Assembly (NCBI RefSeq): GCF_051535215.1
Contig: NZ_JBPPLY010000013.1
Coordinates: 1 to 64,000, forward strand
DNA length: 64,000 nucleotides
Origin: Nitrobacter sp051535215
GTDB lineage: Bacteria > Pseudomonadota > Alphaproteobacteria > Rhizobiales > Xanthobacteraceae
Direction of reading: 5' to 3'
The translations under genes and the position numbers were made by a program. A model generated the notes under the pieces. The model was given only the letters and a program-made list of their open reading frames with translations. It did no database searches and was not told the DNA's origin. Each line of letters starts with the position of its first letter. Position 1 is the first letter of the stretch. Shown here piece after piece: positions 11,042 to 19,275 of the stretch.

Positions 11042-12805
11042 ATGAACGATTTATCGGGATATGCCGGTCGGCCTTTCTCCTTCGTGATGCGCTATTGCCG
11101 TCAGCGATCGGCTTCGCATCTCGCAATCCTTTTTTGCGTTGTGGCGGCGGTGGCCTGTTCGGTGGGAACGCAATACGGCGTGAAATCGCTGGTCGATGCG
11201 CTGGCATACGGGCCTGCGCACAGCGGGGCGGTGTGGCTGGCACTTATCTTTCTCATTGCGCTGATCGCCGCCGACAACTGTCTCTGGCGAATCGCAGGCT
11301 GGGTCGCGAGCTTCACCTTCGTCGGCGTCACCGGTGATCTTCGCCGTGATATTTTTCGGCATCTCACCGGCCATGCGCCGAGCTATTTTGCGGACCGGAT
11401 GCCCGGGATGCTGACGAGCCGGATCACGGCGACATCGAACGCTGTGTATACCGTCGAAAACATGCTGCTCTGGAACGTATTGCCGCCCTGCATCGCGACC
11501 ATCGCTGCGATTGCATTGATCGGAACCGTCAGTCCGGCGATGGCGGCGGGCCTGACGATCATCGCCGTCGTCATGATTGCCGCGATGTTTAAAATGGCGG
11601 CGGCGGGAAAGCCCCTGCATGATGATTTCGCCGACAAGGCCGCGGCGGTTGACGGCGAGATGGTCGATGTCGTCAACAACATGCCGCTGGTCCGGGCGTT
11701 CTGTGGGCTCCATCACGAGCATGACCGTTTTGATACGACAGTCGGACGGGAGCTGAGCGCGCGCGGACGGAGCCTTCGCTATCTCGAAAAGCTCAGGATC
11801 ACCCATGCCGCCATTACCGTCGTGCTGACGATTTTGCTATTGGCATGGGTTATCACGCTCTGGCAGCGCGGCGGCGCCACGACCGGCGACGTCGTGCTGG
11901 TCTGCACGCTCGGCCTCTCGATACTGCATGCGACGCGCGATCTGGCGGTCGCTCTCGTCGACATCACCCAACATGTCGCGCGCTTGTCCGAAGCCGTCGC
12001 GACGCTGCTGGTTCCCCACGAATTGACCGATCATCCCGAAGCAGAGCCGCTGCGGGGCCATGGCGCGGCCGTCGCATTCAACACCGTCACGTTTAGCTAT
12101 CCCGGCAGTCAGACGGTGTTCGAACGGTTCAATCTCCGCCTTCAGCCCGGACAGCGCGTCGGACTGGTCGGTAAATCCGGCGGCGGCAAGTCCACGCTGT
12201 TCGCGCTGTTGCAGCGGTTCTACGATCTCGAGCGCGGCAGCATCACGATCGACGGCCAGGACATTTCGCGGGTCACGCAGCAGAGCCTGCGCGCCGCCAT
12301 CTCCGTGGTGCCGCAGGACATTTCCCTGTTTCATCGCTCCATTCTCGAGAACATCCGCTATGGCCGTCCAACGGCGAGCGACGACGAGGTGCTGCGAGCG
12401 GCGATCGCGGCGCGTTGCGATTTCGTCGAAAGCCTGCCTGAAGGGCTCGCGACCATGGTCGGCGATCGCGGCGTGAAACTCTCCGGCGGGCAGCGCCAGC
12501 GCATCGCCATCGCGCGTGCCTTCCTCAAGGATGCGCCGATCCTGCTGCTTGACGAGGCGACCGCGGCGTTGGACAGTGAATCCGAAGAAGTCATCCGCGA
12601 AGCACTCGGTCGCTTGATGCGGGGCCGCACCGTGATTGCGATTGCGCACCGGCTTTCGACGTTGCGTGATTTCGATCGTGTCATTGTGCTCAAGGATGGA
12701 AAGATCATCGAAGACGGTCAGCCCGGCCGCTTGATTCGCAAGGACGGACACTACGGGCAGCTCGTCGCGAAGGAGATGAGCCGCCTCTCGGTTCATGCGG
12801 CCTGA
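11042..12805 (+). CDS. ABC exporter half-transporter (permease fused to ATPase)
   Basis: A protein of 587 aa from ATG 11042 (MNDLSGYAGRPF); an earlier in-frame start adds a basic stretch without family character. Six transmembrane helices fill residues 20-320, and the nucleotide-binding domain follows with Walker A GKSGGGKST, signature LSGGQRQRIAIARA, Walker B ILLLDEATAALD and the H-loop IAHRLST. It resembles MsbA/lipid-or-glycan exporters. It probably works as a homodimer. The amylo-glucosidase gene starts 42 bases downstream, suggesting one operon concerned with a glucan. Confidence 0.9.
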   Translation: MNDLSGYAGRPFSFVMRYCRQRSASHLAILFCVVAAVACSVGTQYGVKSLVDALAYGPAHSGAVWLALIFLIALIAADNCLWRIAGWVASFTFVGVTGDLRRDIFRHLTGHAPSYFADRMPGMLTSRITATSNAVYTVENMLLWNVLPPCIATIAAIALIGTVSPAMAAGLTIIAVVMIAAMFKMAAAGKPLHDDFADKAAAVDGEMVDVVNNMPLVRAFCGLHHEHDRFDTTVGRELSARGRSLRYLEKLRITHAAITVVLTILLLAWVITLWQRGGATTGDVVLVCTLGLSILHATRDLAVALVDITQHVARLSEAVATLLVPHELTDHPEAEPLRGHGAAVAFNTVTFSYPGSQTVFERFNLRLQPGQRVGLVGKSGGGKSTLFALLQRFYDLERGSITIDGQDISRVTQQSLRAAISVVPQDISLFHRSILENIRYGRPTASDDEVLRAAIAARCDFVESLPEGLATMVGDRGVKLSGGQRQRIAIARAFLKDAPILLLDEATAALDSESEEVIREALGRLMRGRTVIAIAHRLSTLRDFDRVIVLKDGKIIEDGQPGRLIRKDGHYGQLVAKEMSRLSVHAA

Positions 12806-12847
12806 GGCCGTCCGGGGCCGCGCGATGGGAATCCGGCAGGGGTCAGA

Positions 12848-15055
12848 ATGACGGCAATCAAAGCCACGGCACAAATCACACTCATGCCGTCGCCCGATGG
12901 CGTTGTGACAGAGTCGCCGTTCTATATTCCGATGACGGGTCCCTCGGCCCGCCCGCGCCGCACATTGAAGCACGACGATACCTTCGTGGTGCTCGACAGT
13001 CACGGTGATATCGGAGCGTCCGCAGGAGGACCCGACGGTCTGTTCAATACCGACACGCGCTATCTCGCCAGACTTGAGATGGTTCTCAACGACATGCAGC
13101 CGCTGCTGCTCGGCTCCAATCTGCGCAACGACAATTCCGGCCTGACGGTCGATCTGACCAATCCGGATATCTACGACGGCGACCGGATCGTGTTCCGCAA
13201 GGATACGATCCATATCGTGCGCACGGTCTTTCTCTGGCGCGGCACCGCGTATCAGCGGATCGGCATCCAGAACCACGGCGAGCAGACTGCGAGCTTTGAT
13301 CTTTCCCTGCTGTTTGACAATGATTTCGCGGATCTGTTCGAGGTGCGCGGCGAGCGGCGGGCCCGCCGTGGCGTCGGCGCCGGCGAACTGTCCGATCCGT
13401 CGACCGTCGTCCTGTCCTATATCGGTCTCGACGACATCGTTCGAACCTCGCGCCTGCACTTCGAGCCGCGCCCCACACGCCTGTCCGTCAACCGCGCGAT
13501 CTATCATCTCGATCTGTCACCGCAGCGGACAACCGCAATATTTCTCACCGTGTCCTGCAACAAGCCGGCGACGGAGGTGCCCGCTCCGTTCTATCGGGGC
13601 CTGCTGGCGCATCGCCGCGAAATGCGGCGCGCCTGGTCCGGCGCGACGAACATCGAGACCTCGAACAATATCTTCAACGAGGTCGTGTGCCAGTCGATGG
13701 CCGATCTGAATATCCTGATGACGCAGACGCCGCACGGCCGCTATCCCTATGCCGGCATCCCCTGGTACTCGACGACGTTCGGGCGTGATGGACTGATAAC
13801 GGCGCTGCAGATGTTGTGGATCGATCCCGGCATCGCGCGCGGCGTTCTCAACAGGCTCGCGGCGTTCCAGGCCCAGGTCGTCGATCCCGGCGCCGATGCG
13901 GAGCCGGGAAAGATTCTTCACGAAATGCGCGGCGGAGAAATGGCCGCGTTGCACGAGGTGCCGTTCGAGCGATACTACGGCAGCGTCGATTCGACGCCGC
14001 TGTTCGTGCTGCTTGCGGGACTCTACGTCGAGCGCACGGGCGATAAGTCGATCCTTGAAGACCTGTGGCCGGCGATCGAGGCTGCGCTGAACTGGATCGA
14101 CGGGCCCGGCGATCCCGATGGGGATGGCTTCGTCGAGTATCGGCGCGCGTCCGAACAAGGGCTCGCCAACCAGGGCTGGAAAGATTCGTTCGACGCGATC
14201 TTTCATGCCGACGGCACACTTGCGGAAGGCAATATCGCGCTGGCCGAGGTGCAGGGTTATGTCTTTGCCGCCAAGCGGTCGGCGGCGCGGTGCGCGAGTG
14301 CGCTCGGTCTGACCGATCGCGCCCGCGAACTGGAACGCGCCGCGGAACACCTGGCGTCCCGGTTCGAGGAGGCGTTCTGGCTGCCGGATCTGCGCACCTA
14401 CGCGCTGGCGCTCGACGGAAAGAAACGGCCCTGCAAGGTACGGACATCGAACGCCGGACAGTTGCTGTTCACCGGCATGGTCCGGGAAGAACGGGCGCGT
14501 ATGGTCGCCGCCGATCTGATGCGGTCGTCGCTCTTCACCGGCTGGGGCATCCGCACTGTCGCCACCGGCGAAGCGCGTTACAATCCGATGTCCTATCACA
14601 ACGGCTCGATCTGGCCGCACGACAATGCGCTGATTGCGCTCGGACTTGCGCGATACGGCCTCAAGCATTCGGTCGAACAGGTCTTCAAGGGACTATTCGA
14701 TGCGGCAACCTACATGGATTTGCGGCGGTTGCCGGAATTGTTCTGCGGGTTCCGCCGTGAGCCGCGGCGCGGACCGACGCTTTATCCCGTCGCCTGCTCG
14801 CCGCAGGCATGGGCGAGCGCCACCCCCTTCACGCTGCTGGAAGCGGCGCTGGGTCTGGAGTTCGATGCCGCAAGGAACGAGATCAGGCTGCGCAATCCGC
14901 GGCTTCCGGCATTCCTGAACGAGATCATCCTGCGTGGACTCCATCTCGGCGAATCCAGTGTCGATCTGCGCCTGCGCCGCCACGACGAAGATGTGTCGCT
15001 CGAGGTGTTGCGGACGCGAGGTCACATTCAGGTGTCGATCGTTCTGACGCGCTAA
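12848..15055 (+). CDS. Amylo-alpha-1,6-glucosidase / glycogen debranching-type enzyme
   Basis: A protein of 735 aa. The N-terminal domain (about 40-300) has the GDE N-terminal features DGLFNTDTRYLARLEMVLN and NPDIYDGDRIVF, and the C-terminal part is an (alpha/alpha)6 barrel with GRYPYAGIPWYSTTFGRDG and YNPMSYHNGSIWPHDNALIA, both typical of GH133-like debranching proteins. It would hydrolyse alpha-1,6-linked glucose branches, or a related glucan bond, in the cytoplasm since no signal peptide is present. It sits directly after an ABC exporter and near a GT4 enzyme, so a shared glucan or trehalose-related role is an inference. Confidence 0.88.
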   Translation: MTAIKATAQITLMPSPDGVVTESPFYIPMTGPSARPRRTLKHDDTFVVLDSHGDIGASAGGPDGLFNTDTRYLARLEMVLNDMQPLLLGSNLRNDNSGLTVDLTNPDIYDGDRIVFRKDTIHIVRTVFLWRGTAYQRIGIQNHGEQTASFDLSLLFDNDFADLFEVRGERRARRGVGAGELSDPSTVVLSYIGLDDIVRTSRLHFEPRPTRLSVNRAIYHLDLSPQRTTAIFLTVSCNKPATEVPAPFYRGLLAHRREMRRAWSGATNIETSNNIFNEVVCQSMADLNILMTQTPHGRYPYAGIPWYSTTFGRDGLITALQMLWIDPGIARGVLNRLAAFQAQVVDPGADAEPGKILHEMRGGEMAALHEVPFERYYGSVDSTPLFVLLAGLYVERTGDKSILEDLWPAIEAALNWIDGPGDPDGDGFVEYRRASEQGLANQGWKDSFDAIFHADGTLAEGNIALAEVQGYVFAAKRSAARCASALGLTDRARELERAAEHLASRFEEAFWLPDLRTYALALDGKKRPCKVRTSNAGQLLFTGMVREERARMVAADLMRSSLFTGWGIRTVATGEARYNPMSYHNGSIWPHDNALIALGLARYGLKHSVEQVFKGLFDAATYMDLRRLPELFCGFRREPRRGPTLYPVACSPQAWASATPFTLLEAALGLEFDAARNEIRLRNPRLPAFLNEIILRGLHLGESSVDLRLRRHDEDVSLEVLRTRGHIQVSIVLTR

Positions 15056-15098
15056 ACCGCTTTCGCGCGCCGCGATTTCAATTGGGCAGCGAGGACTC

Positions 15099-15626
15099 AT
15101 GTCTCGAACAGGTTCGACGAAAGCCGTTCTTTCGATCGCCGTCCTGGTGCTCGCCGCCACGTACGCGATGGCCGACGACGCGGCTCAACCGCAGGCCGAT
15201 CCCGCCCCCGCAAGTCCGCCGGTAGCAGCAAGTCCGCCGGCGGCCGCAAAGCCTTCGGACAAGGCGACCGCTCCGCCGCCGTCGATTACCGTGATCGGTC
15301 CCGCCGATGCGCATAGCGTGCTGGGACGCGAGGTGCGAAGCACGAGCGGTCAGGACATGGGGCGGATCGTCGACGTGATCGTGGACCGGGCTGGCGCGGT
15401 TCGCGCCGCCGTGATCGATTTCGGCGGCTTCCTTGGGGTCGGCAGCCGGAAGATCGTGGTCGACTGGAATGCGCTTCGCTTCGGCAAGGTGAAGGGCGCG
15501 AGCGACAGCATCAGTCTCGAACTGACGCAGGACCAGGTGAAGGCGGCGCCGGAATACAAGGAAGGCGCGCCTGTCGTGGTGCTGGGCGCATCGGGAACTC
15601 TTCAGCCTCTCAACCTGGGCCCTTGA
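15099..15626 (+). CDS. Exported PRC-barrel domain protein
   Basis: A protein of 175 aa with a signal peptide (residues 1-25, cleavage near AMA-DDA), then a Pro/Ala-rich linker (about 28-62) and a PRC-barrel domain from SVLGREVRSTSGQDMGRIVD to about residue 150. PRC barrels bind other proteins or small ligands; the substrate here is not evident. The start ATG 15099 follows GCGAGGAC. It is on the same strand as the debranching gene, 43 bases after it. Confidence 0.85.
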   Translation: MSRTGSTKAVLSIAVLVLAATYAMADDAAQPQADPAPASPPVAASPPAAAKPSDKATAPPPSITVIGPADAHSVLGREVRSTSGQDMGRIVDVIVDRAGAVRAAVIDFGGFLGVGSRKIVVDWNALRFGKVKGASDSISLELTQDQVKAAPEYKEGAPVVVLGASGTLQPLNLGP

Positions 15627-15713
15627 TAAGGAGATATCCAATCTGTTTTCGCAACTGGCCGACGGTCGCTCGATCCGGATAGCGCGCCCCAGTGGCGGGC
15701 GGGCGTAGAGGGT

Positions 15714-16949
15714 GTGAATCCGGTGCCCGGCATGCAGGACCGTCATCCCTCGGCGCAAAGCCAGCGTGGCCTCGACTGGTTCATTTTCTTCCTTGCCGAC
15801 CTGCAGACCGGATTCGGCCCCTTCGTGGCAGTCTATCTCACCACGCAGAAGTGGACGCAGTCCGAGATCGGGCTGGTCCTGTCGATCGGCGGGATCGTCG
15901 GTCTGATCGGTCAGATGCCGGGCGGCGCCGTTGTCGATGCGGCCCGCTCGGAGCGTCTGGTGGCGGGGCTCGCCGTCGCCACGATCGGCGTCAGCGCGCT
16001 CGCCTATGCGGCCTGGCCGATCTTTCCGGTCATTGCGCTGGCGGCGATCCTGCATGCCGCGGCGAGTTGTGTGCTCGGCCCTGTGATTGCCGCCATCAGC
16101 CTCGGCCTTGTGGGGCCGCGAGCGATCGGCGAGAGGCTCGGACGCAATGCGCGCTTCGCCTCGCTTGGCAACGGCGTGGCGGCGGGAGTGATGGGCCTTG
16201 TCGGATACCTGCTGTCGAGCCGCGCGGTGTTCGTGGTGAGTTTCGGGTTTGCGGTCGCGACGGTGCTCGCACTGGCGCGGATCCGCGACCGGGAAATCGA
16301 TCCGGAGCAGGCCCACGGAGCGATCGAGCGCGCCGAGCCGGATCCCGCTGCGACCAGCGTCCTGCATCTTCTGCATCGGCGACCGCTGTTGGTCTTTGCC
16401 TGTACGGTTTTCCTTCTCCAGTTCGCCAACGCGGCCATGCTGCCGTTGATGGCGGGCATCGTGACCGAACGTTCGAGCGAGGGCGCACCGGCGCTGATCG
16501 CGCTCTGCATTATCGTCCCGCAGGCGATCGTCGCCTTGATCTCGCCTTCAGTTGGCCGCAAGGCGCAAGCCTGGGGGCGCCGCCCGCTGCTCATGATCGC
16601 CTTCGCCGCGCTGGCCGTTCGAGGGATGTTGTTTGCGACGGTCCACGACCCGTCGCTGCTGGTCGCGGTGCAGGTGCTGGACGGCATCACCGCCGCAGTC
16701 TTCGGTGTCATGATCCCGCTCATTGTCGCAGACGTCGCCTTCGGCTCCGGTCATTTCAATCTCGCGCAGGGCGTCATTGGCACTGCTACCGGAGTAGGGG
16801 CCTCGCTCAGCACGGTAGTTGCCGGCACCATGAGCGATCACTTCGGACATGGTGTTGCGTTCACGGGATTGGCCGCCGCCGCATTATCGGGCCTGCTGGT
16901 GGTCTGGACCCTTATGCCTGAAACCCGCCTTGCGGCGGAGCAGCCCTAG
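15714..16949 (+). CDS. MFS transporter, C-terminus ends inside an inserted element
   Basis: A protein of 411 aa from GTG 15714, or 405 aa from ATG 15732. About twelve transmembrane helices and the MFS loop motif GGAVVDAARSERLVA are visible. The substrate is unknown; the family resembles small-molecule efflux permeases. The stop codon TAG (16947-16949) lies within the CTAGTGT terminus of the inverted-repeat element that follows, so the present C-terminus (MPETRLAAEQP) may have been shaped by that insertion. Confidence 0.85.
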   Translation: MNPVPGMQDRHPSAQSQRGLDWFIFFLADLQTGFGPFVAVYLTTQKWTQSEIGLVLSIGGIVGLIGQMPGGAVVDAARSERLVAGLAVATIGVSALAYAAWPIFPVIALAAILHAAASCVLGPVIAAISLGLVGPRAIGERLGRNARFASLGNGVAAGVMGLVGYLLSSRAVFVVSFGFAVATVLALARIRDREIDPEQAHGAIERAEPDPAATSVLHLLHRRPLLVFACTVFLLQFANAAMLPLMAGIVTERSSEGAPALIALCIIVPQAIVALISPSVGRKAQAWGRRPLLMIAFAALAVRGMLFATVHDPSLLVAVQVLDGITAAVFGVMIPLIVADVAFGSGHFNLAQGVIGTATGVGASLSTVVAGTMSDHFGHGVAFTGLAAAALSGLLVVWTLMPETRLAAEQP

Positions 16950-17112
16950 TGTGGTGGTTCAGAAGTTCGCTTTATTGCCCAAACGAGTCCGTCAAGCGAA
17001 CTCCTGAGCCTAAACCACACTGGAATCATAAAGTTGCTGCTGTCCCTTTGATTCCGAAGTTCGCATCAAAGGTTGCTGCAAGGGTATGCGAACTTCGGAA
17101 TCGGGACACTAG
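16946..17112. mobile_element. MITE-like non-coding inverted-repeat element
   Basis: The ends are CTAGTGT (16946-16952) and ACACTAG (17106-17112). Inside are two hairpins. Hairpin one has arms 16948-16972 and 16994-17021. Hairpin two has a perfect 17-bp pair, 17050-17066 with 17086-17102, extended by TGTCCC/GGGACA. All four arms share a GAAGTTCGC core, so the element contains four copies of one unit in alternating orientation. There is no transposase frame. It could be a MITE or a REP-type composite; I have not identified the parent. Confidence 0.6.
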
Positions 17113-17133
17113 CGAGGATCATGAGCCTGCCGC

Positions 17134-17292
17134 CTAATGGCTCCAGGGTTCCGAACTGCGTTTCTCGAATTCCTTGATCTGCACGTCGTATTCTTCGGCC
17201 AGCTTGAGCAGGCGCTTTTCGGTGAACGGATCGGTGCCTTTTGCGAGACGGCGGCAGCGTTCTGCCTGTTGTCTCAGGAAATCGATGTCCAT
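17134..17292 (-). CDS. Small conserved-looking cytoplasmic protein (52 aa)
   Basis: ATG 17292 to TAG 17134 encodes MDIDFLRQQAERCRRLAKGT, then DPFTEKRLLKLAEEYDVQIK and a tail ending EPWSH. The composition is charged and helical (heptad-like Leu spacing), with no signal peptide or membrane segment. It resembles the many short Rhizobiales proteins that open with a QAERCRRLA-type helix; that is pattern recall without a named domain. The frame stays open upstream but without ATG, GTG or TTG. No strong ribosome binding site is seen. Confidence 0.6.
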   Translation of the reverse strand: MDIDFLRQQAERCRRLAKGTDPFTEKRLLKLAEEYDVQIKEFEKRSSEPWSH

Positions 17293-17633
17293 GATGCCGT
17301 CTGAAATCCTGAATGTCAGTCCGCGTTCAATGCCCGTCAGGAAGAATTCCCCCGAGAATCTGAAACGAAAAGGAAGCTACGCTCACCGGATCAATGCGAA
17401 TGCTGGGTAACCCGCGCAGCAGTCTTGCGTTCCCGGTTATGCACAGGAGTTACGGTGGTTTGAGGAAGGGCAACGCGTCCAAACGCCGCGGATGTCGTGT
17501 AATATCGGGAGACTCAAAGGGGCTGCACCGCCGCGCCCGCGGCGATCGCGCAGCCTCGCGGTCGTCGTCCCGCCGGCTCGCCGCGGGTTTGCGGGCAAGG
17601 ATCAGTTCGTAAGGGTTGGTTCAGCGAGGGTCC
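17293..17633. other. Intergenic region without recognisable gene
   Basis: This 341-bp interval lies between the divergent 52-aa gene and the FMN glutamate-synthase-like gene. I see no convincing coding frame on either strand; it should contain promoters for both neighbours, but no clear -35/-10 pair stands out. Confidence 0.5.
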
Positions 17634-19259
17634 ATGGAAACGTTGCTGCTTCCCTTTTCGCCGCGCTTCATCGTGCTGACGATCTGTGCCGTGGTCACGG
17701 CGCTGCTGGTCGGCCTTGGGATCGAGGATCACGAAACCTTCAAGGTAGTGGTTGTTCCGATCCTGATCTTCGGGGCGTTGACCGCACTCGGTATCCGCGA
17801 CCTCCTGCAAAAGAGCCATGCCATCCTGCGCAACTATCCGATCTCCGCGCATATCCGTTTCCTGCTCGAGGAGATCCGCCCGGAGATGCGGCAGTATTTT
17901 TTCGAGAGCGAAAAGGACGGCATGCCGTTCAGCCGGGACACGCGCTCCGTAATCTACCAGCGCGCGAAGATGATGCTCGACAAGCGTCCATTCGGTACCC
18001 AGGAAAAGGTCTATGGCGAAGGCTACGAATGGATGCACCATTCGATGGCGCCGACGTCTCATGCCGAGGAGAAATTCCGCATTACTATCGGCGGGCCGGA
18101 TTGCACCAGGCCCTATTCGGCCTCGGTCTTCAACATATCCGCGATGAGTTTCGGCGCGCTCAGTCCCAACGCCGTGCGTGCGCTCAACGCCGGCGCAAAA
18201 AAGGGTGACTTCGCCCATGACACCGGCGAGGGCGGCGTCAGTCGTTACCATCGTGAAGGCGGCGGCGACCTGATCTGGGAGATCGGCTCCGGCTATTTCG
18301 GCTGCCGGACCCGAGACGGCGGCTTCAATGCCCGCGAATTCGCCCGCGTCGCGGCCGACGACCAGATAAAGATGGTCGAGCTCAAGATCAGTCAGGGAGC
18401 AAAGCCCGGCCATGGCGGGGTCTTGCCGGCCGCCAAGGTTTCCGAGGAGATTTCCAGAATTCGCGGCGTCGGCATGGGAGAGGACTGCATTTCGCCGTCC
18501 CGCCACAAGGCGTTCTCGACGCCGGTCGGCCTGATGAAATTCATCGCCGAGATGCGGCGCCTGTCGGGCGGCAAGCCGGCCGGGTTCAAGCTCTGCATCG
18601 GGCACAAATGGGAATTTCTCGCGATCTGCAAGGCGATGGTGCAGACCGGCATCTATCCCGACTTCATCGTCGTCGACGGCAAGGAGGGCGGCACCGGCGC
18701 CGCGCCGTTGGAATTCATGGACCACCTCGGAATGCCGATGCGCGAAGGCGTCAACTTCGTCCACAATGCGCTGATCGGCATCAATGCACGCGACCGGATC
18801 AAGATCGGCGCGTCGGGCAAGATCGCGACCGGCTTTGATGTCGCCCGCGCCATGGCGCTCGGCGCCGACTGGTGCAACTCGGCGCGCGGCTTCATGTTCG
18901 CGCTCGGCTGCATTCAGTCGCTGAACTGTCACACCGATCGCTGCCCGACCGGGATCGCCACGCAGGATCCGTCGCGCAGCCGCGCATTGGTGGTGCCGCA
19001 CAAGCTTGAGCGGGTCTACAACTATCATCGCGCCACCCTGCTTGCGCTCACCGAGCTGATCGCAGCGGCGGGACTGGAGCATCCGAGCGAGCTGCGCCCG
19101 GTGCATTTTTCACAGCGCGTGTCGAACACCGAGGTGGCATCGTTCGACACGCTTTATCCGACGTTGCGGCGAGGGGAACTGCTTGACGGCACCACCGACC
19201 CGCGCTTCCGCGACGCCTGGGCGCGGGCGCAGGCGGACTCGTTCGCGCCGGCGGGATAA
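17634..19259 (+). CDS. Membrane-anchored FMN-binding glutamate synthase-like protein
   Basis: A protein of 541 aa from ATG 17634 (METLLLPFSPRF), preceded by GCGAGGG. Two hydrophobic helices (about 8-60) are followed by a glutamate synthase central/FMN domain: GPDCTRPYSASVFNISAMSF, GAKKGDFAHDTGEGGVS, VDGKEGGTGAAPLEF and a cysteine cluster LNCHTDRCPTGIATQ like the 3Fe-4S loop of GltB. The amidotransferase domain and GltD partner are absent. Stand-alone members may be oxidoreductases of unknown substrate rather than true glutamate synthases. Confidence 0.88.
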   Translation: METLLLPFSPRFIVLTICAVVTALLVGLGIEDHETFKVVVVPILIFGALTALGIRDLLQKSHAILRNYPISAHIRFLLEEIRPEMRQYFFESEKDGMPFSRDTRSVIYQRAKMMLDKRPFGTQEKVYGEGYEWMHHSMAPTSHAEEKFRITIGGPDCTRPYSASVFNISAMSFGALSPNAVRALNAGAKKGDFAHDTGEGGVSRYHREGGGDLIWEIGSGYFGCRTRDGGFNAREFARVAADDQIKMVELKISQGAKPGHGGVLPAAKVSEEISRIRGVGMGEDCISPSRHKAFSTPVGLMKFIAEMRRLSGGKPAGFKLCIGHKWEFLAICKAMVQTGIYPDFIVVDGKEGGTGAAPLEFMDHLGMPMREGVNFVHNALIGINARDRIKIGASGKIATGFDVARAMALGADWCNSARGFMFALGCIQSLNCHTDRCPTGIATQDPSRSRALVVPHKLERVYNYHRATLLALTELIAAAGLEHPSELRPVHFSQRVSNTEVASFDTLYPTLRRGELLDGTTDPRFRDAWARAQADSFAPAG

Positions 19260-19275
19260 GGGGGGGTCAGCAGCT

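Noticed and set aside
11837..13507. A 556-codon minus-strand frame across the ABC exporter and debranching genes
   Set aside because: It spans two well-supported plus-strand genes and the spacer between them, and shows no family motif or start signal.
17514..19106. A 530-codon minus-strand frame opposite the glutamate-synthase-like gene
   Set aside because: The plus strand has complete FMN and cysteine motifs; the antisense product has none.
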